In this document: positions 1-5,919 of the stretch, in pieces | Layout: each line of letters opens with the position of its first letter | How positions within the stretch are numbered: the stretch's first letter is position 1 | NCBI GenBank assembly: GCA_902475415.1 | Contig: CABRZK010000148.1 | Coordinates: 1 to 6,400, forward strand | Length of the DNA: 6,400 bases | Reading direction: 5' to 3' | DNA from: an uncultured Eubacterium sp. | GTDB taxonomy: Bacteria; Bacillota; Clostridia; Lachnospirales; Lachnospiraceae | Position numbers and translations under genes: made by a program | The notes under the pieces: model-generated | The model's input: the letters and a program-made list of their open reading frames with translations, nothing else | What the model was told of the DNA's origin: nothing | The model's database searches: none

Positions 1-240
1 GAGATAGGAATTAATATGCATACGGTAAACAAGGCGTATTCGGTATTGCGTCAGGAGGGACTGCTTCGTCTGGACAGACGTCGTGGCACCGTAATTGCAT
101 TGGATATTGATCGGTTAAAAGCAGAAGAAGAGATGCGGGACAGCCTGCGGGTAGTACTTGCCCGTGGTTTTTGCAAAGGCATTACCCGCGCTGAAGTCCA
201 TGAACTTGTGGATGAGATATTTAATGAGTACGAAGAGTAG
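1..240 (+). CDS. GntR-family transcriptional regulator, YtrA-like, C-terminal part (5' end outside window)
   Basis: The frame is open from base 1 and ends at TAG 238-240, so 79 codons are visible and the gene starts upstream of the window. The first ~35 residues match the end of a GntR winged helix-turn-helix: recognition helix with INMHTVNKAYSVLRQEG, then the wing with LDRRRGTVI. What follows is only a short helical tail of about 45 residues (LKAEEEMRDSLRVVLARGFCKGITRAEVHELVDEIF). That length fits the YtrA subfamily, which lacks the large FadR or UTRA effector domains. YtrA-type regulators usually repress their own operon, often one with a transporter. Here the next gene is clpC, 14 bases on, so co-transcription is likely. 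The effector cannot be read from the sequence. The ATG at 16 lies inside the DNA-binding helix and is not the true start. Confidence 0.88.
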   Translation, partial: EIGINMHTVNKAYSVLRQEGLLRLDRRRGTVIALDIDRLKAEEEMRDSLRVVLARGFCKGITRAEVHELVDEIFNEYEE

Positions 241-254
241 TTGGAGGAAATAAT

Positions 255-2318
255 ATGCAGTATAAAGGATTTACCAGACAGGCACGTAAGGCTATGCGTC
301 TGGCAGAACAGTTGGCGGGCCGGGAAAATCAGCTCCATATGGGAAGTGAATACCTGCTGGCCGGACTTTTGCTGGAAGAGCATGGCGTGGCAGCACAGGT
401 GTTACAGCAACTATCGGTAAATCGTGAGGATATTCTGGCATTGATTCATGAACTTGCACTGCCGGCAGAGGCAGGGACCGAATCGGAAGAAGAGTTACTC
501 ACACCGGAAAGCCGCGCAATCATAGAAGAAGCATATGAAGTGGCAGAGCGATTTGAAAGTGAAGAAGTGGGAACAGAGCATCTGCTTTTTTCCATTATAG
601 AGCATCGCAACAGTGCGGCGGCCAGACTTTTACTTGCCATGAATGTCAATCTGGGCAAAATATATGTGGATATACTGGCGGCAATGGGCAAGGAACAGCT
701 GTTTTCCAGAGAAGAGAATAAACAGTTCCGTACCGGACAGCAGACAGAAGCTGTGAAAAATACGCTGCTTGATACTTATACCACAGATCTCACCGCCCGG
801 GCAGATGCAGGAGAGCTGGATCCGCTGGTGGGACGCATGGAAGAACTGCAGCGGCTGATACAGATTTTAAGCCGGCGTGGCAAAAACAACCCATGCCTGA
901 TCGGAGAGCCTGGCGTGGGCAAGACAGCTATCGTAGAAGGTCTGGCAGCCCGCGTGGCAGCGGATGCAGTCCCGGAACATCTGCAGGGAAAGAGAATCCT
1001 TACCCTGGATGTGTCCGGTATGGTGGCAGGAACGAAATATCGTGGTGAATTTGAAGAACGTATCAAAGGAATCATGCAGGAAGTACAGCAGGCAGGAAAT
1101 ATCATTCTGTTTATTGACGAGCTGCATACGATCATCGGTGCAGGTGGCGCAGAAGGGGCGCTGGATGCTTCCAATATCATGAAACCGGCACTTTCCAGAG
1201 GCCAGATTCAGATTATCGGTGCGACAACCATTCAGGAATATCGCAAGCATATAGAAAAAGATGCCGCGCTGGAACGACGTTTTCAGCCGGTGATAGTGGA
1301 AGAACCAGGGGTGGAACAGACGATTGAGATATTGCGCGGACTGCGTCCACAGTATGAGCAACACCATCATGTGACCATTACAGAAGATGGACTGCGGGCA
1401 GCAGCAGAATTATCAGAACGTTATATCAGCGATCGGTTTCTGCCGGATAAGGCCATTGATCTGATGGATGAAGCCGCATCCAAAGCACATATCGGAACGA
1501 TGGATAAACCTGCACAGTTAGAAAAAATGAAAGCGGAGCTACTTTCCATGGATGAAGATCTGGAAGAAGCAGTTATCGCAGGAGATTTGCAGCAGGCAGG
1601 AGAAATCCGCCGTGAAAAACAGAAGAAACAGGATGCGTATGATCAGGCAGTCGGTAAATATCGCCGCAGCATGCGGAACAAGAAGATTCTTGTCGGAGAA
1701 AATGAAGTGGCAGATGTGGTGTCTGACTGGACCCATATTCCGGTGAAACGTCTGACAGAAGGCGAAGCAGCGCGTCTGCAGCGCCTGGAAAAAACTCTGC
1801 ACAAACGTGTCATTGCACAGGATGAAGCAATTTCCGCGGTGGCAAAGGCAGTCAGACGTGGCAGAGTCGGCCTTAAGGATCCGTCCAGACCAGTGGGCTC
1901 CTTCCTGTTTCTGGGACCAACCGGTGTGGGCAAGACAGAGATATCAAAGGCACTGGCAGAGGCAGTATTTGGCCAGGAAGACGCAATGATCCGGGTCGAT
2001 ATGTCAGAATATATGGAAAAACACAGTGTATCCAAAATGATCGGATCTCCGCCTGGATATGTGGGATACGAAGAGGGCGGACAGCTCAGCGAGAAAGTCC
2101 GCAGACATCCGTATTCCGTTATTTTATTTGACGAAATCGAAAAAGCACATCCGGATGTATTTAATATGCTGCTTCAGGTGCTGGATGATGGTCATATTAC
2201 AGACGCTCAGGGACGTAAGGTGGATTTTAAAAATACGATTATTATTATGACATCATCGAGCCGAAAAAGCTCGGTTTTGCCACAGAGCAGAACGAAAAAG
2301 CAGATTATAACCGGATGA
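255..2318 (+). CDS. clpC: ClpC N-terminal product (687 aa): N domain, D1, M domain and truncated D2
   Basis: This is the part of clpC that can be translated from its own start. ATG 255 has GGAGG at 243-247 with a 7-base spacer. Residues ~1-145 hold two Clp_N repeats (adaptor and substrate docking). D1 has Walker A GEPGVGKT (217-224), Walker B with D288/E289, the KYRGEFEER pore loop, sensor-1 in IIGATT, and an ALERRF arginine finger. A short middle domain (about 425-472) marks ClpC rather than ClpA, which lacks it, or ClpB, whose M domain is far longer; in B. subtilis it binds adaptors such as MecA. D2 has Walker A GPTGVGKT (554-561), pore loop GYVGY, and Walker B with D626/E627. From residue 668 the last 20 residues are out-of-frame junk before TGA 2316-2318. 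The product lacks the D2 sensor-1 Asn, ClpP loop, arginine finger and sensor-2. It could still bind substrates and hydrolyse ATP in D1, but normal ClpCP function is unlikely. Confidence 0.82.
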   Translation: MQYKGFTRQARKAMRLAEQLAGRENQLHMGSEYLLAGLLLEEHGVAAQVLQQLSVNREDILALIHELALPAEAGTESEEELLTPESRAIIEEAYEVAERFESEEVGTEHLLFSIIEHRNSAAARLLLAMNVNLGKIYVDILAAMGKEQLFSREENKQFRTGQQTEAVKNTLLDTYTTDLTARADAGELDPLVGRMEELQRLIQILSRRGKNNPCLIGEPGVGKTAIVEGLAARVAADAVPEHLQGKRILTLDVSGMVAGTKYRGEFEERIKGIMQEVQQAGNIILFIDELHTIIGAGGAEGALDASNIMKPALSRGQIQIIGATTIQEYRKHIEKDAALERRFQPVIVEEPGVEQTIEILRGLRPQYEQHHHVTITEDGLRAAAELSERYISDRFLPDKAIDLMDEAASKAHIGTMDKPAQLEKMKAELLSMDEDLEEAVIAGDLQQAGEIRREKQKKQDAYDQAVGKYRRSMRNKKILVGENEVADVVSDWTHIPVKRLTEGEAARLQRLEKTLHKRVIAQDEAISAVAKAVRRGRVGLKDPSRPVGSFLFLGPTGVGKTEISKALAEAVFGQEDAMIRVDMSEYMEKHSVSKMIGSPPGYVGYEEGGQLSEKVRRHPYSVILFDEIEKAHPDVFNMLLQVLDDGHITDAQGRKVDFKNTIIIMTSSSRKSSVLPQSRTKKQIITG
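2251..2255 (+). other. Deletion junction in clpC
   Basis: Codons ATG ACA TC (2247-2254) belong to the upstream frame, while ATC GAG CCG (2255-2263) belongs to the downstream frame. The family sequence MTSNAGAQ-S-IIEP would need about 22 further bases here. If the lost codons were TCA AAT ... AGC ATC ATC, a CATCA would have stood at both ends of the 22-base segment and the single CATCA at 2251-2255 would be what slippage between them leaves. The ancestral bases are inferred from the protein family and not seen. Confidence 0.55.
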
Positions 2319-2686
2319 AATCAAATGTAATGGAAGAAGTGCGTCATATTTTCAAACCGGAATTTCTGAACCGTATTGATGAAGTCATCGTGTTCCATGC
2401 CCTGACCAAGGATCATATGAAACAGATTGTCGGAATTATGACAAAGGAACTGCAGCAGCGTTGCAGAGAACAGCTTGATATTCAGTTAAAGATCACAGAT
2501 GCGGTACGTCAGTATATTGTGGATAAGGCGTATGACCCGAAATACGGGGCACGCCCTCTGCGCCGGATGATTCAGACGAAACTGGAAGATGCCCTGGCAG
2601 ATGCACTGCTTGCCGGAGAAATCCGTAAAGGAGATGCAGTATCTGTCCGCGTGAAAAAGGATGAAATCGTATTTCAGCAGGCATAA
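2315..2686 (+). CDS. ClpC C-terminal fragment (123 aa): arginine finger and D2 small subdomain
   Basis: This is the out-of-frame remainder of clpC. Similarity actually begins upstream of this ATG, at about 2255, where the same frame reads IIEPKKLGFATEQNEKADYNR. The LGF there (2270-2278) matches the tripeptide loop that docks Clp unfoldases on ClpP. The fragment contains FLNRIDE (arginine finger R20 by this numbering) and the D2 small subdomain with sensor-2 GARPLRR (78-84), ending at TAA. The ATG overlaps the stop of the upstream frame as ATGA, so termination-reinitiation could in principle yield this peptide, but no good Shine-Dalgarno precedes it. If made, it would be a lone C-terminal subdomain without a nucleotide-binding core. 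It is better read as the 3' remnant of clpC than as a gene of its own. Confidence 0.6.
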   Translation: MKSNVMEEVRHIFKPEFLNRIDEVIVFHALTKDHMKQIVGIMTKELQQRCREQLDIQLKITDAVRQYIVDKAYDPKYGARPLRRMIQTKLEDALADALLAGEIRKGDAVSVRVKKDEIVFQQA

Positions 2687-2699
2687 GCACGAAGGTACT

Positions 2700-2730
2700 C
2701 CCGGGATTCTTTGTTAAAAAAGATTCCGGG
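2700..2730 (+). other. Imperfect hairpin between clpC and radA
   Basis: CCCGGGATTCTTT (2700-2712) can fold on AAAAGATTCCGGG (2718-2730). The base of the stem is GC-rich, with two G-U pairs and one mismatch further up. It sits 14 bases after the clpC stop. There is no T-run after it (the next bases are CGTATATACA), so it is not a classic intrinsic terminator. It could slow 3' decay or processing of the clpC message, or attenuate read-through into radA. Confidence 0.4.
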
Positions 2731-2744
2731 CGTATATACAATAT

Positions 2745-2750
2745 AAGGAG
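2745..2750 (+). promoter_or_regulatory. Ribosome binding site of radA, with unusually long spacing
   Basis: AAGGAG is the only good Shine-Dalgarno upstream of radA, but 15 bases separate it from ATG 2766, against a usual 5-10. The closer in-frame TTG at 2754 is followed at once by TAA and cannot be the start. The protein start MAKAKKTLFFCQQCG fits the family well, so ATG 2766 stands. Confidence 0.6.
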
Positions 2751-2765
2751 ATTTTGTAAATAAGT

Positions 2766-4136
2766 ATGGCAAAAGCAAAAAAGACACTTTTTTTCTGCCA
2801 GCAGTGTGGGTATGAGTCAGCAAAATGGATGGGACAGTGCCCGGGATGCCGTGAGTGGAACACCTTTGTAGAAGAACCGGCAGAAGAAAAACATGCAGGC
2901 ATCAGCGTGAGCAGCAGAAGAAGCAGTCAGGTGGCAGAACCACTGCCACTGTCCAGAGTGGAAATGACAGATCAGGAGCGGTTTACCACGGGAATCGGTG
3001 AACTGGACCGGGTACTGGGCGGAGGTATCGTACCGGCGTCGCTGGTTCTGGTGGGCGGTGATCCGGGAATCGGCAAATCCACCCTTCTGCTTCAGGTCTG
3101 CAAAAACCTGGCAGATGCAAAGCACAGTGTATTATATATTTCCGGGGAGGAATCTCCACAGCAGATCAAGATCCGTGCAGAACGGATTGGCACGTTTACA
3201 GATTCACTGGAGCTTTTCTGTGAGACAAACCTGTCTGATATCGCAGCTGTGCTGCGTAAAAAGAAACCAAGAGTCGTCGTGATCGACTCCATTCAGACCA
3301 TGTACAGCGAAGACGTGAATTCTGCGCCGGGAAGCGTATCTCAGGTGCGTCAGGCTACGGCACTTCTGTTGCAGCTGGCGAAATCACTGGGAATCACGAT
3401 TTTTATCGTCGGTCATGTGACCAAGGAGGGTGTAGTGGCAGGCCCGCGTGTTCTGGAACATATGGTAGATACCGTGTTATATTTTGAGGGAGACCGCCAT
3501 GCGGCATACCGCATTTTGCGTGGAGTCAAAAACCGTTTCGGTTCGACGAACGAAATCGGTGTCTTTGAAATGCAGCAGATCGGACTGGTGGAGGTGAAAA
3601 ATCCTTCGGAATATATGCTGAACGGACGTCCGGAAGGTGCTTCCGGTTCTATCGTCACCTGTTCCATAGAAGGAACCAGACCGATTCTGCTGGAAATTCA
3701 GGCACTTGTGTGCAAGACGGGATTTGGTCTGCCCCGCAGAACCGCAGCAGGCGCAGATCTGAACAGAGTGAATCTGCTGATGGCAGTTCTGGAAAAAAGA
3801 GCAGGACTGCCCCTTTCCTCCTGTGATGCCTATATCAATATTGCAGGCGGAATCCGGATGAATGAACCAGCCATCGATCTGGGAATTATTCTGGCCATCG
3901 TTTCCAGTTACAGGGAACTGGCTATTTCTGATAAGACCATCTGTTTTGGTGAAGTGGGACTCAGCGGTGAAGTGCGTGCGGTCAACATGGCAAAACAGCG
4001 GGTGCAGGAGGCAAAAAAACTGGGATTTGAGACCTGTATCCTTCCGAAAGTATCTCTGACGGATGAGGTGCGTACCGATGGAATCCGACTCATCGGAGTA
4101 TCGAATGTCAGGGAAGCAATTTCCTGTATCAGCTGA
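2766..4136 (+). CDS. radA: DNA repair protein RadA (Sms)
   Basis: RadA is a RecA-like, DnaB-like hexameric ATPase that promotes branch migration and single-strand extension in homologous recombination and repair, in the cytoplasm. The 456 aa fit the usual ~455-460. In order: a four-cysteine zinc finger (C11, C14, C25, C28, with KWMGQCPGC); a RecA-like core with Walker A GGDPGIGKST (97-106), Walker B VVVID (D174) and the RadA signature KNRFG (255-259); then a Lon-protease-like C-terminal domain from about 330 (GADLNRVNLLMAVLEKR ... GEVGLSGEVRAV). In the latter, EPAIDLG stands where Lon proteases have the catalytic-serine motif, so it is a structural rather than proteolytic domain, as is normal for RadA. 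All key motifs are intact. It lies 79 bases after clpC, as in many Firmicutes; disA, which often follows radA, is not here. Confidence 0.97.
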   Translation: MAKAKKTLFFCQQCGYESAKWMGQCPGCREWNTFVEEPAEEKHAGISVSSRRSSQVAEPLPLSRVEMTDQERFTTGIGELDRVLGGGIVPASLVLVGGDPGIGKSTLLLQVCKNLADAKHSVLYISGEESPQQIKIRAERIGTFTDSLELFCETNLSDIAAVLRKKKPRVVVIDSIQTMYSEDVNSAPGSVSQVRQATALLLQLAKSLGITIFIVGHVTKEGVVAGPRVLEHMVDTVLYFEGDRHAAYRILRGVKNRFGSTNEIGVFEMQQIGLVEVKNPSEYMLNGRPEGASGSIVTCSIEGTRPILLEIQALVCKTGFGLPRRTAAGADLNRVNLLMAVLEKRAGLPLSSCDAYINIAGGIRMNEPAIDLGIILAIVSSYRELAISDKTICFGEVGLSGEVRAVNMAKQRVQEAKKLGFETCILPKVSLTDEVRTDGIRLIGVSNVREAISCIS

Positions 4137-4190
4137 TAAACATTCAAACCGAATAGATGGGGACCTAGAGCAAAATTCCGGTCAGTGTAA

Positions 4191-4241
4191 GCGGATATAT
4201 TTTTCAGAAAATTACGGTATATTCCGCAGAACGTTTGCGGA
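4191..4241 (+). promoter_or_regulatory. Two mutually exclusive hairpins downstream of radA
   Basis: TCCGC at 4223-4227 can pair back with GCGGA at 4191-4195, extended by TATA/TATA (4196-4199 with 4218-4221) and TTTT/AAAA around a CAG loop. It can instead pair forward: TCCGCA (4223-4228) with TGCGGA (4236-4241). The two folds cannot coexist. Neither is followed by a clear T-run, so I do not call a terminator, although the end of the radA transcript is expected somewhere here. The rest of 4137-4290 shows nothing I recognise. Confidence 0.35.
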
Positions 4242-4294
4242 GAACGCACATCTGTATTTATATTGGAAAAACATGTTAAAATTACCTGATTTTG

Positions 4295-4321
4295 ATAACA
4301 AATCTTAACACAAACTTAAAG
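4295..4321 (+). promoter_or_regulatory. Candidate PhoP-box-like direct repeats
   Basis: Three similar hexamers lie in direct order with about one helical turn between them: ATAACA (4295-4300), TTAACA (4305-4310) and TTAAAG (4316-4321). B. subtilis PhoP binds tandem TT(A/C/T)ACA-like hexamers 4-6 bases apart; the gaps here are 4 and 5. The array ends 21 bases before the -10 element, where a weak -35 would be helped by an activator. The region is AT-rich, so chance similarity is a real alternative, and no PhoP gene is in view. Confidence 0.35.
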
Positions 4322-4339
4322 GATTTTTCTCTCAAACTG

Positions 4340-4348
4340 TGCTATGAT
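4340..4348 (+). promoter_or_regulatory. Extended -10 promoter element for the deacetylase unit
   Basis: TGC-TATGAT is an extended -10 (TGn plus a 5-of-6 match to TATAAT). At 16-18 bases upstream there is no good -35 hexamer, only AGGATT-like sequence, which fits an extended -10 or activator-dependent promoter. Transcription would begin near 4355 and give a leader of about 60 bases. A small imperfect inverted repeat (CGGG ... CCCG, 4355-4370) lies at its 5' end. Confidence 0.5.
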
Positions 4349-4399
4349 AGGTTGCGGGCATGAATACCCGTTTGATGCATATAGATAAAAGGAGATACT

Positions 4400-4405
4400 A
4401 AGGGA
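4400..4405 (+). promoter_or_regulatory. Ribosome binding site that decides the deacetylase start
   Basis: AAGGGA lies 8 bases before ATG 4414 and supports that start. A stronger AAAAGGAG (4387-4394) is 13 bases before an in-frame TTG at 4408 and 19 before the ATG, so the longer form is possible. It would add only two residues (M-R). Confidence 0.5.
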
Positions 4406-4413
4406 CATTGAGA

Positions 4414-5889
4414 ATGGATAAAATCAGAGAAATTATAAACAGAGCATTTCAGGATGAGAGGGAAAAACGCTTGATGGGTGCAGCAGTGCTTGTACTGATC
4501 GGGCTTTGTATCTTTATACTCGCCATCAGTCCACTGGTGGGTGGCAGCCCGATCATCACATTGAATGGTGATGATACGATGCAGGTGGAATGTGGTAGTG
4601 AATTTACGGATCCGGGAGCAAAGGCAAGCGTCAAGGATGAGGATATCAGCAACCTGGTGGCAGCCACCAGCAATGTGAACACCTCAAAGCTTGGCACCTA
4701 TCATGTGGAATATAAGCTCAAATACAAAAAGAGAAAAGTATCCAAACAGCGTACGGTGGAAGTCGTTGATCACGCCGGACCGGTGATTACTTTAAATGGC
4801 GATGCCAAAGTAGTGGTAAACAGCTTTGATGAATACAAAGAAAGTGGAGTGACCGCCACTGATAACTGTGACGGTGATGTATCCAAAAACGTGAAGATCA
4901 CAAAAGAAAAGGTCAATGATTATACAATGAAAGTCACTTATGAGGTGACAGACGACCATGGCAATACTTCCACTGCAGAACGTGAAGTATGTCTGCCTGA
5001 TACGACCGCTCCGGTGATCACGTTGAACGGGGATGAGCAGGTAACCATCAAAGAACAGGAAAAATATGAAGATCCGGGAGCGACGGCTACCGACGACCGT
5101 GACGGAGATATTACAGCAAATATTGTAAAAAGCGGTTATGTGGATGTATACCGTGCAGACACCTATACGGTGACTTATACAGCGACAGATTCCAGTGGCA
5201 ATTCCTCTCAGGTAACTCGCACAGTGACAGTGGAGAAGACGGATGTCAGCCAGGAAGATGCCGTGTATCTGACTTTTGATGACGGACCAAGTTCGGATGT
5301 TACCGTCCGTGTGTTGGATACATTGAAAGCGAACAACATTAAGGCGACATTCTTTATCTGTGATTATGATGAGGATAAGCTGCCAATTATCAAGCGTATG
5401 ATCGACGAAGGTCATACCATCGGAATTCATGGTTATTCCCATGAATACAGTGCTATCTATACATCGGCAGATGCATTTATGGAAAATATAAACAAGCTGA
5501 AAAACAAGCTGAAGGAAGATACCGGATACGATGCTTTTGTCATTCGTTTCCCGGGTGGAAGTTCCAATACAGTCAGTGCAAAATATTGCAAGGGTGTTAT
5601 GTCCCAGCTGGTACAGCGAGTGACAGATGCCGATCTCATGTATATGGACTGGAATGTATCTTCCGGAGATGCGGAAAAAAATAACCGTCCGGCAAACATT
5701 CTTATTTCGAATGTAACCAGTGGTTTCAAGCATGGTCGCGGCAACGTTGTCCTGATGCATGATACTTCGGCAAAACAGACATCCGCGGATGCATTACAGA
5801 GTATTATCACATATGGAAAAAATAATGGATATTCCTTCTATCCGATTACGGAAAAAACAATTCCGGTTCATCATCGTGTCAACAACTAG
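4414..5889 (+). CDS. Membrane-anchored polysaccharide (peptidoglycan-type) deacetylase with three Ig-like repeats
   Basis: The 491-aa protein likely removes acetyl groups from cell-wall or surface glycans outside the membrane. Residues 1-20 are charged and cytoplasmic, ~21-42 form a membrane anchor with no clear signal peptidase site, and 46-277 are three Ig-like (DUF5011-type) repeats. From about 283 runs a NodB domain (carbohydrate esterase family 4) with all five motifs: TFDDG (287-291, catalytic base and metal Asp), HGYSH (H339 and H343, metal ligands), RFPGG (378-382), DWN (D412) and LMHD (447-450). Motif 2 has Gly where Ser/Thr is more common, but both His ligands are present. An active metal-dependent enzyme is therefore expected. 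Deacetylation of peptidoglycan GlcNAc (PgdA-like) gives lysozyme resistance, but the exact substrate cannot be read here. It is the first gene of its unit, with an ABC exporter 30 bases downstream. ATG 4414 is preferred over TTG 4408. Confidence 0.92.
   Translation: MDKIREIINRAFQDEREKRLMGAAVLVLIGLCIFILAISPLVGGSPIITLNGDDTMQVECGSEFTDPGAKASVKDEDISNLVAATSNVNTSKLGTYHVEYKLKYKKRKVSKQRTVEVVDHAGPVITLNGDAKVVVNSFDEYKESGVTATDNCDGDVSKNVKITKEKVNDYTMKVTYEVTDDHGNTSTAEREVCLPDTTAPVITLNGDEQVTIKEQEKYEDPGATATDDRDGDITANIVKSGYVDVYRADTYTVTYTATDSSGNSSQVTRTVTVEKTDVSQEDAVYLTFDDGPSSDVTVRVLDTLKANNIKATFFICDYDEDKLPIIKRMIDEGHTIGIHGYSHEYSAIYTSADAFMENINKLKNKLKEDTGYDAFVIRFPGGSSNTVSAKYCKGVMSQLVQRVTDADLMYMDWNVSSGDAEKNNRPANILISNVTSGFKHGRGNVVLMHDTSAKQTSADALQSIITYGKNNGYSFYPITEKTIPVHHRVNN
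4549..5245 (+). repeat. Three tandem Ig-like repeat units within the deacetylase
   Basis: Each unit opens with P-(I/V)-ITLNGD: residues 46, 123 and 200 of the protein (bases 4549, 4780 and 5011). The spacing is exactly 77 residues both times. Units 2 and 3 share the TATD-(N/D)-x-DGDV/I core and TDxxGN(T/S)S near the end. Unit 1 is divergent: it has KDEDISN in place of the DGD core and a basic KYKKRKVSK strand. Unit 2 has E-S-G in place of D-P-G. The repeats probably act as a spacer carrying the catalytic domain through the wall. Confidence 0.75.
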
Positions 5890-5919
5890 TATATCGGCAA
5901 AGGAGAAATTCAAAACAGT

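Larger units (their letters stand above)
255..2686 (+). pseudogene. clpC: clpC, Hsp100/Clp AAA+ unfoldase gene disrupted by a frameshifting deletion
   Basis: As a whole, this is a ClpC gene: the ATP-driven unfoldase that feeds proteins to the ClpP protease in Gram-positive bacteria. N domain, first AAA+ domain, short middle domain and second AAA+ domain occur in the usual order, but the frame changes by -1 near 2251-2260. Up to MTS (residue 667) the protein is normal. Family members then continue with an Asn-Ala-Gly-Ala type stretch, which is absent in every frame, and similarity resumes one frame back with IIEPKKLGFATEQ. The two frames differ by an amount consistent with a loss of 22 bases (or 22 plus a multiple of 3). 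Restoring 22 gives 817 aa, close to B. subtilis ClpC (about 810). Apart from the break I see no decay, so the lesion is recent, strain-specific, or an assembly or sequencing error. Confidence 0.85.

Noticed and set aside
867..1370. Antisense open frame of 167 codons opposite clpC D1
   Set aside because: It overlaps strongly conserved AAA+ coding sequence, and its product has no recognisable features.
2255..2275. Programmed -1 frameshift in clpC
   Set aside because: CGA AAA AGC gives no proper X-XXY-YYZ slippery heptamer, and a shift would not restore the missing N-A-G-A-Q segment, so a deletion explains more.
2700..2730. Intrinsic terminator after clpC
   Set aside because: The hairpin has no following T-run, and radA begins within 40 bases.
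2711..2742. Sigma-A-like promoter before radA (TTGTTA with TATATA or TATACA)
   Set aside because: Transcription would start at about the Shine-Dalgarno itself (2745-2750), leaving almost no leader, and the -35 lies inside the hairpin. AT-rich chance is more likely.
3720..4100. Active Lon-type protease in the RadA C-terminal domain
   Set aside because: The region has the Lon-like fold signature, but EPAIDLG replaces the serine motif. This is normal for RadA.
4063..4308. Small + strand open frame (81 codons) overlapping the 3' end of radA
   Set aside because: It starts inside radA in another frame, has no ribosome site and no recognisable product.
4792..5760. Long antisense open frame (322 codons, minus strand) opposite the deacetylase
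   Set aside because: Its product is rich in Ile, Cys and His with no recognisable domain, it has no clear ribosome site, and it lies wholly opposite a gene with five intact catalytic motifs. It is a codon-use shadow.
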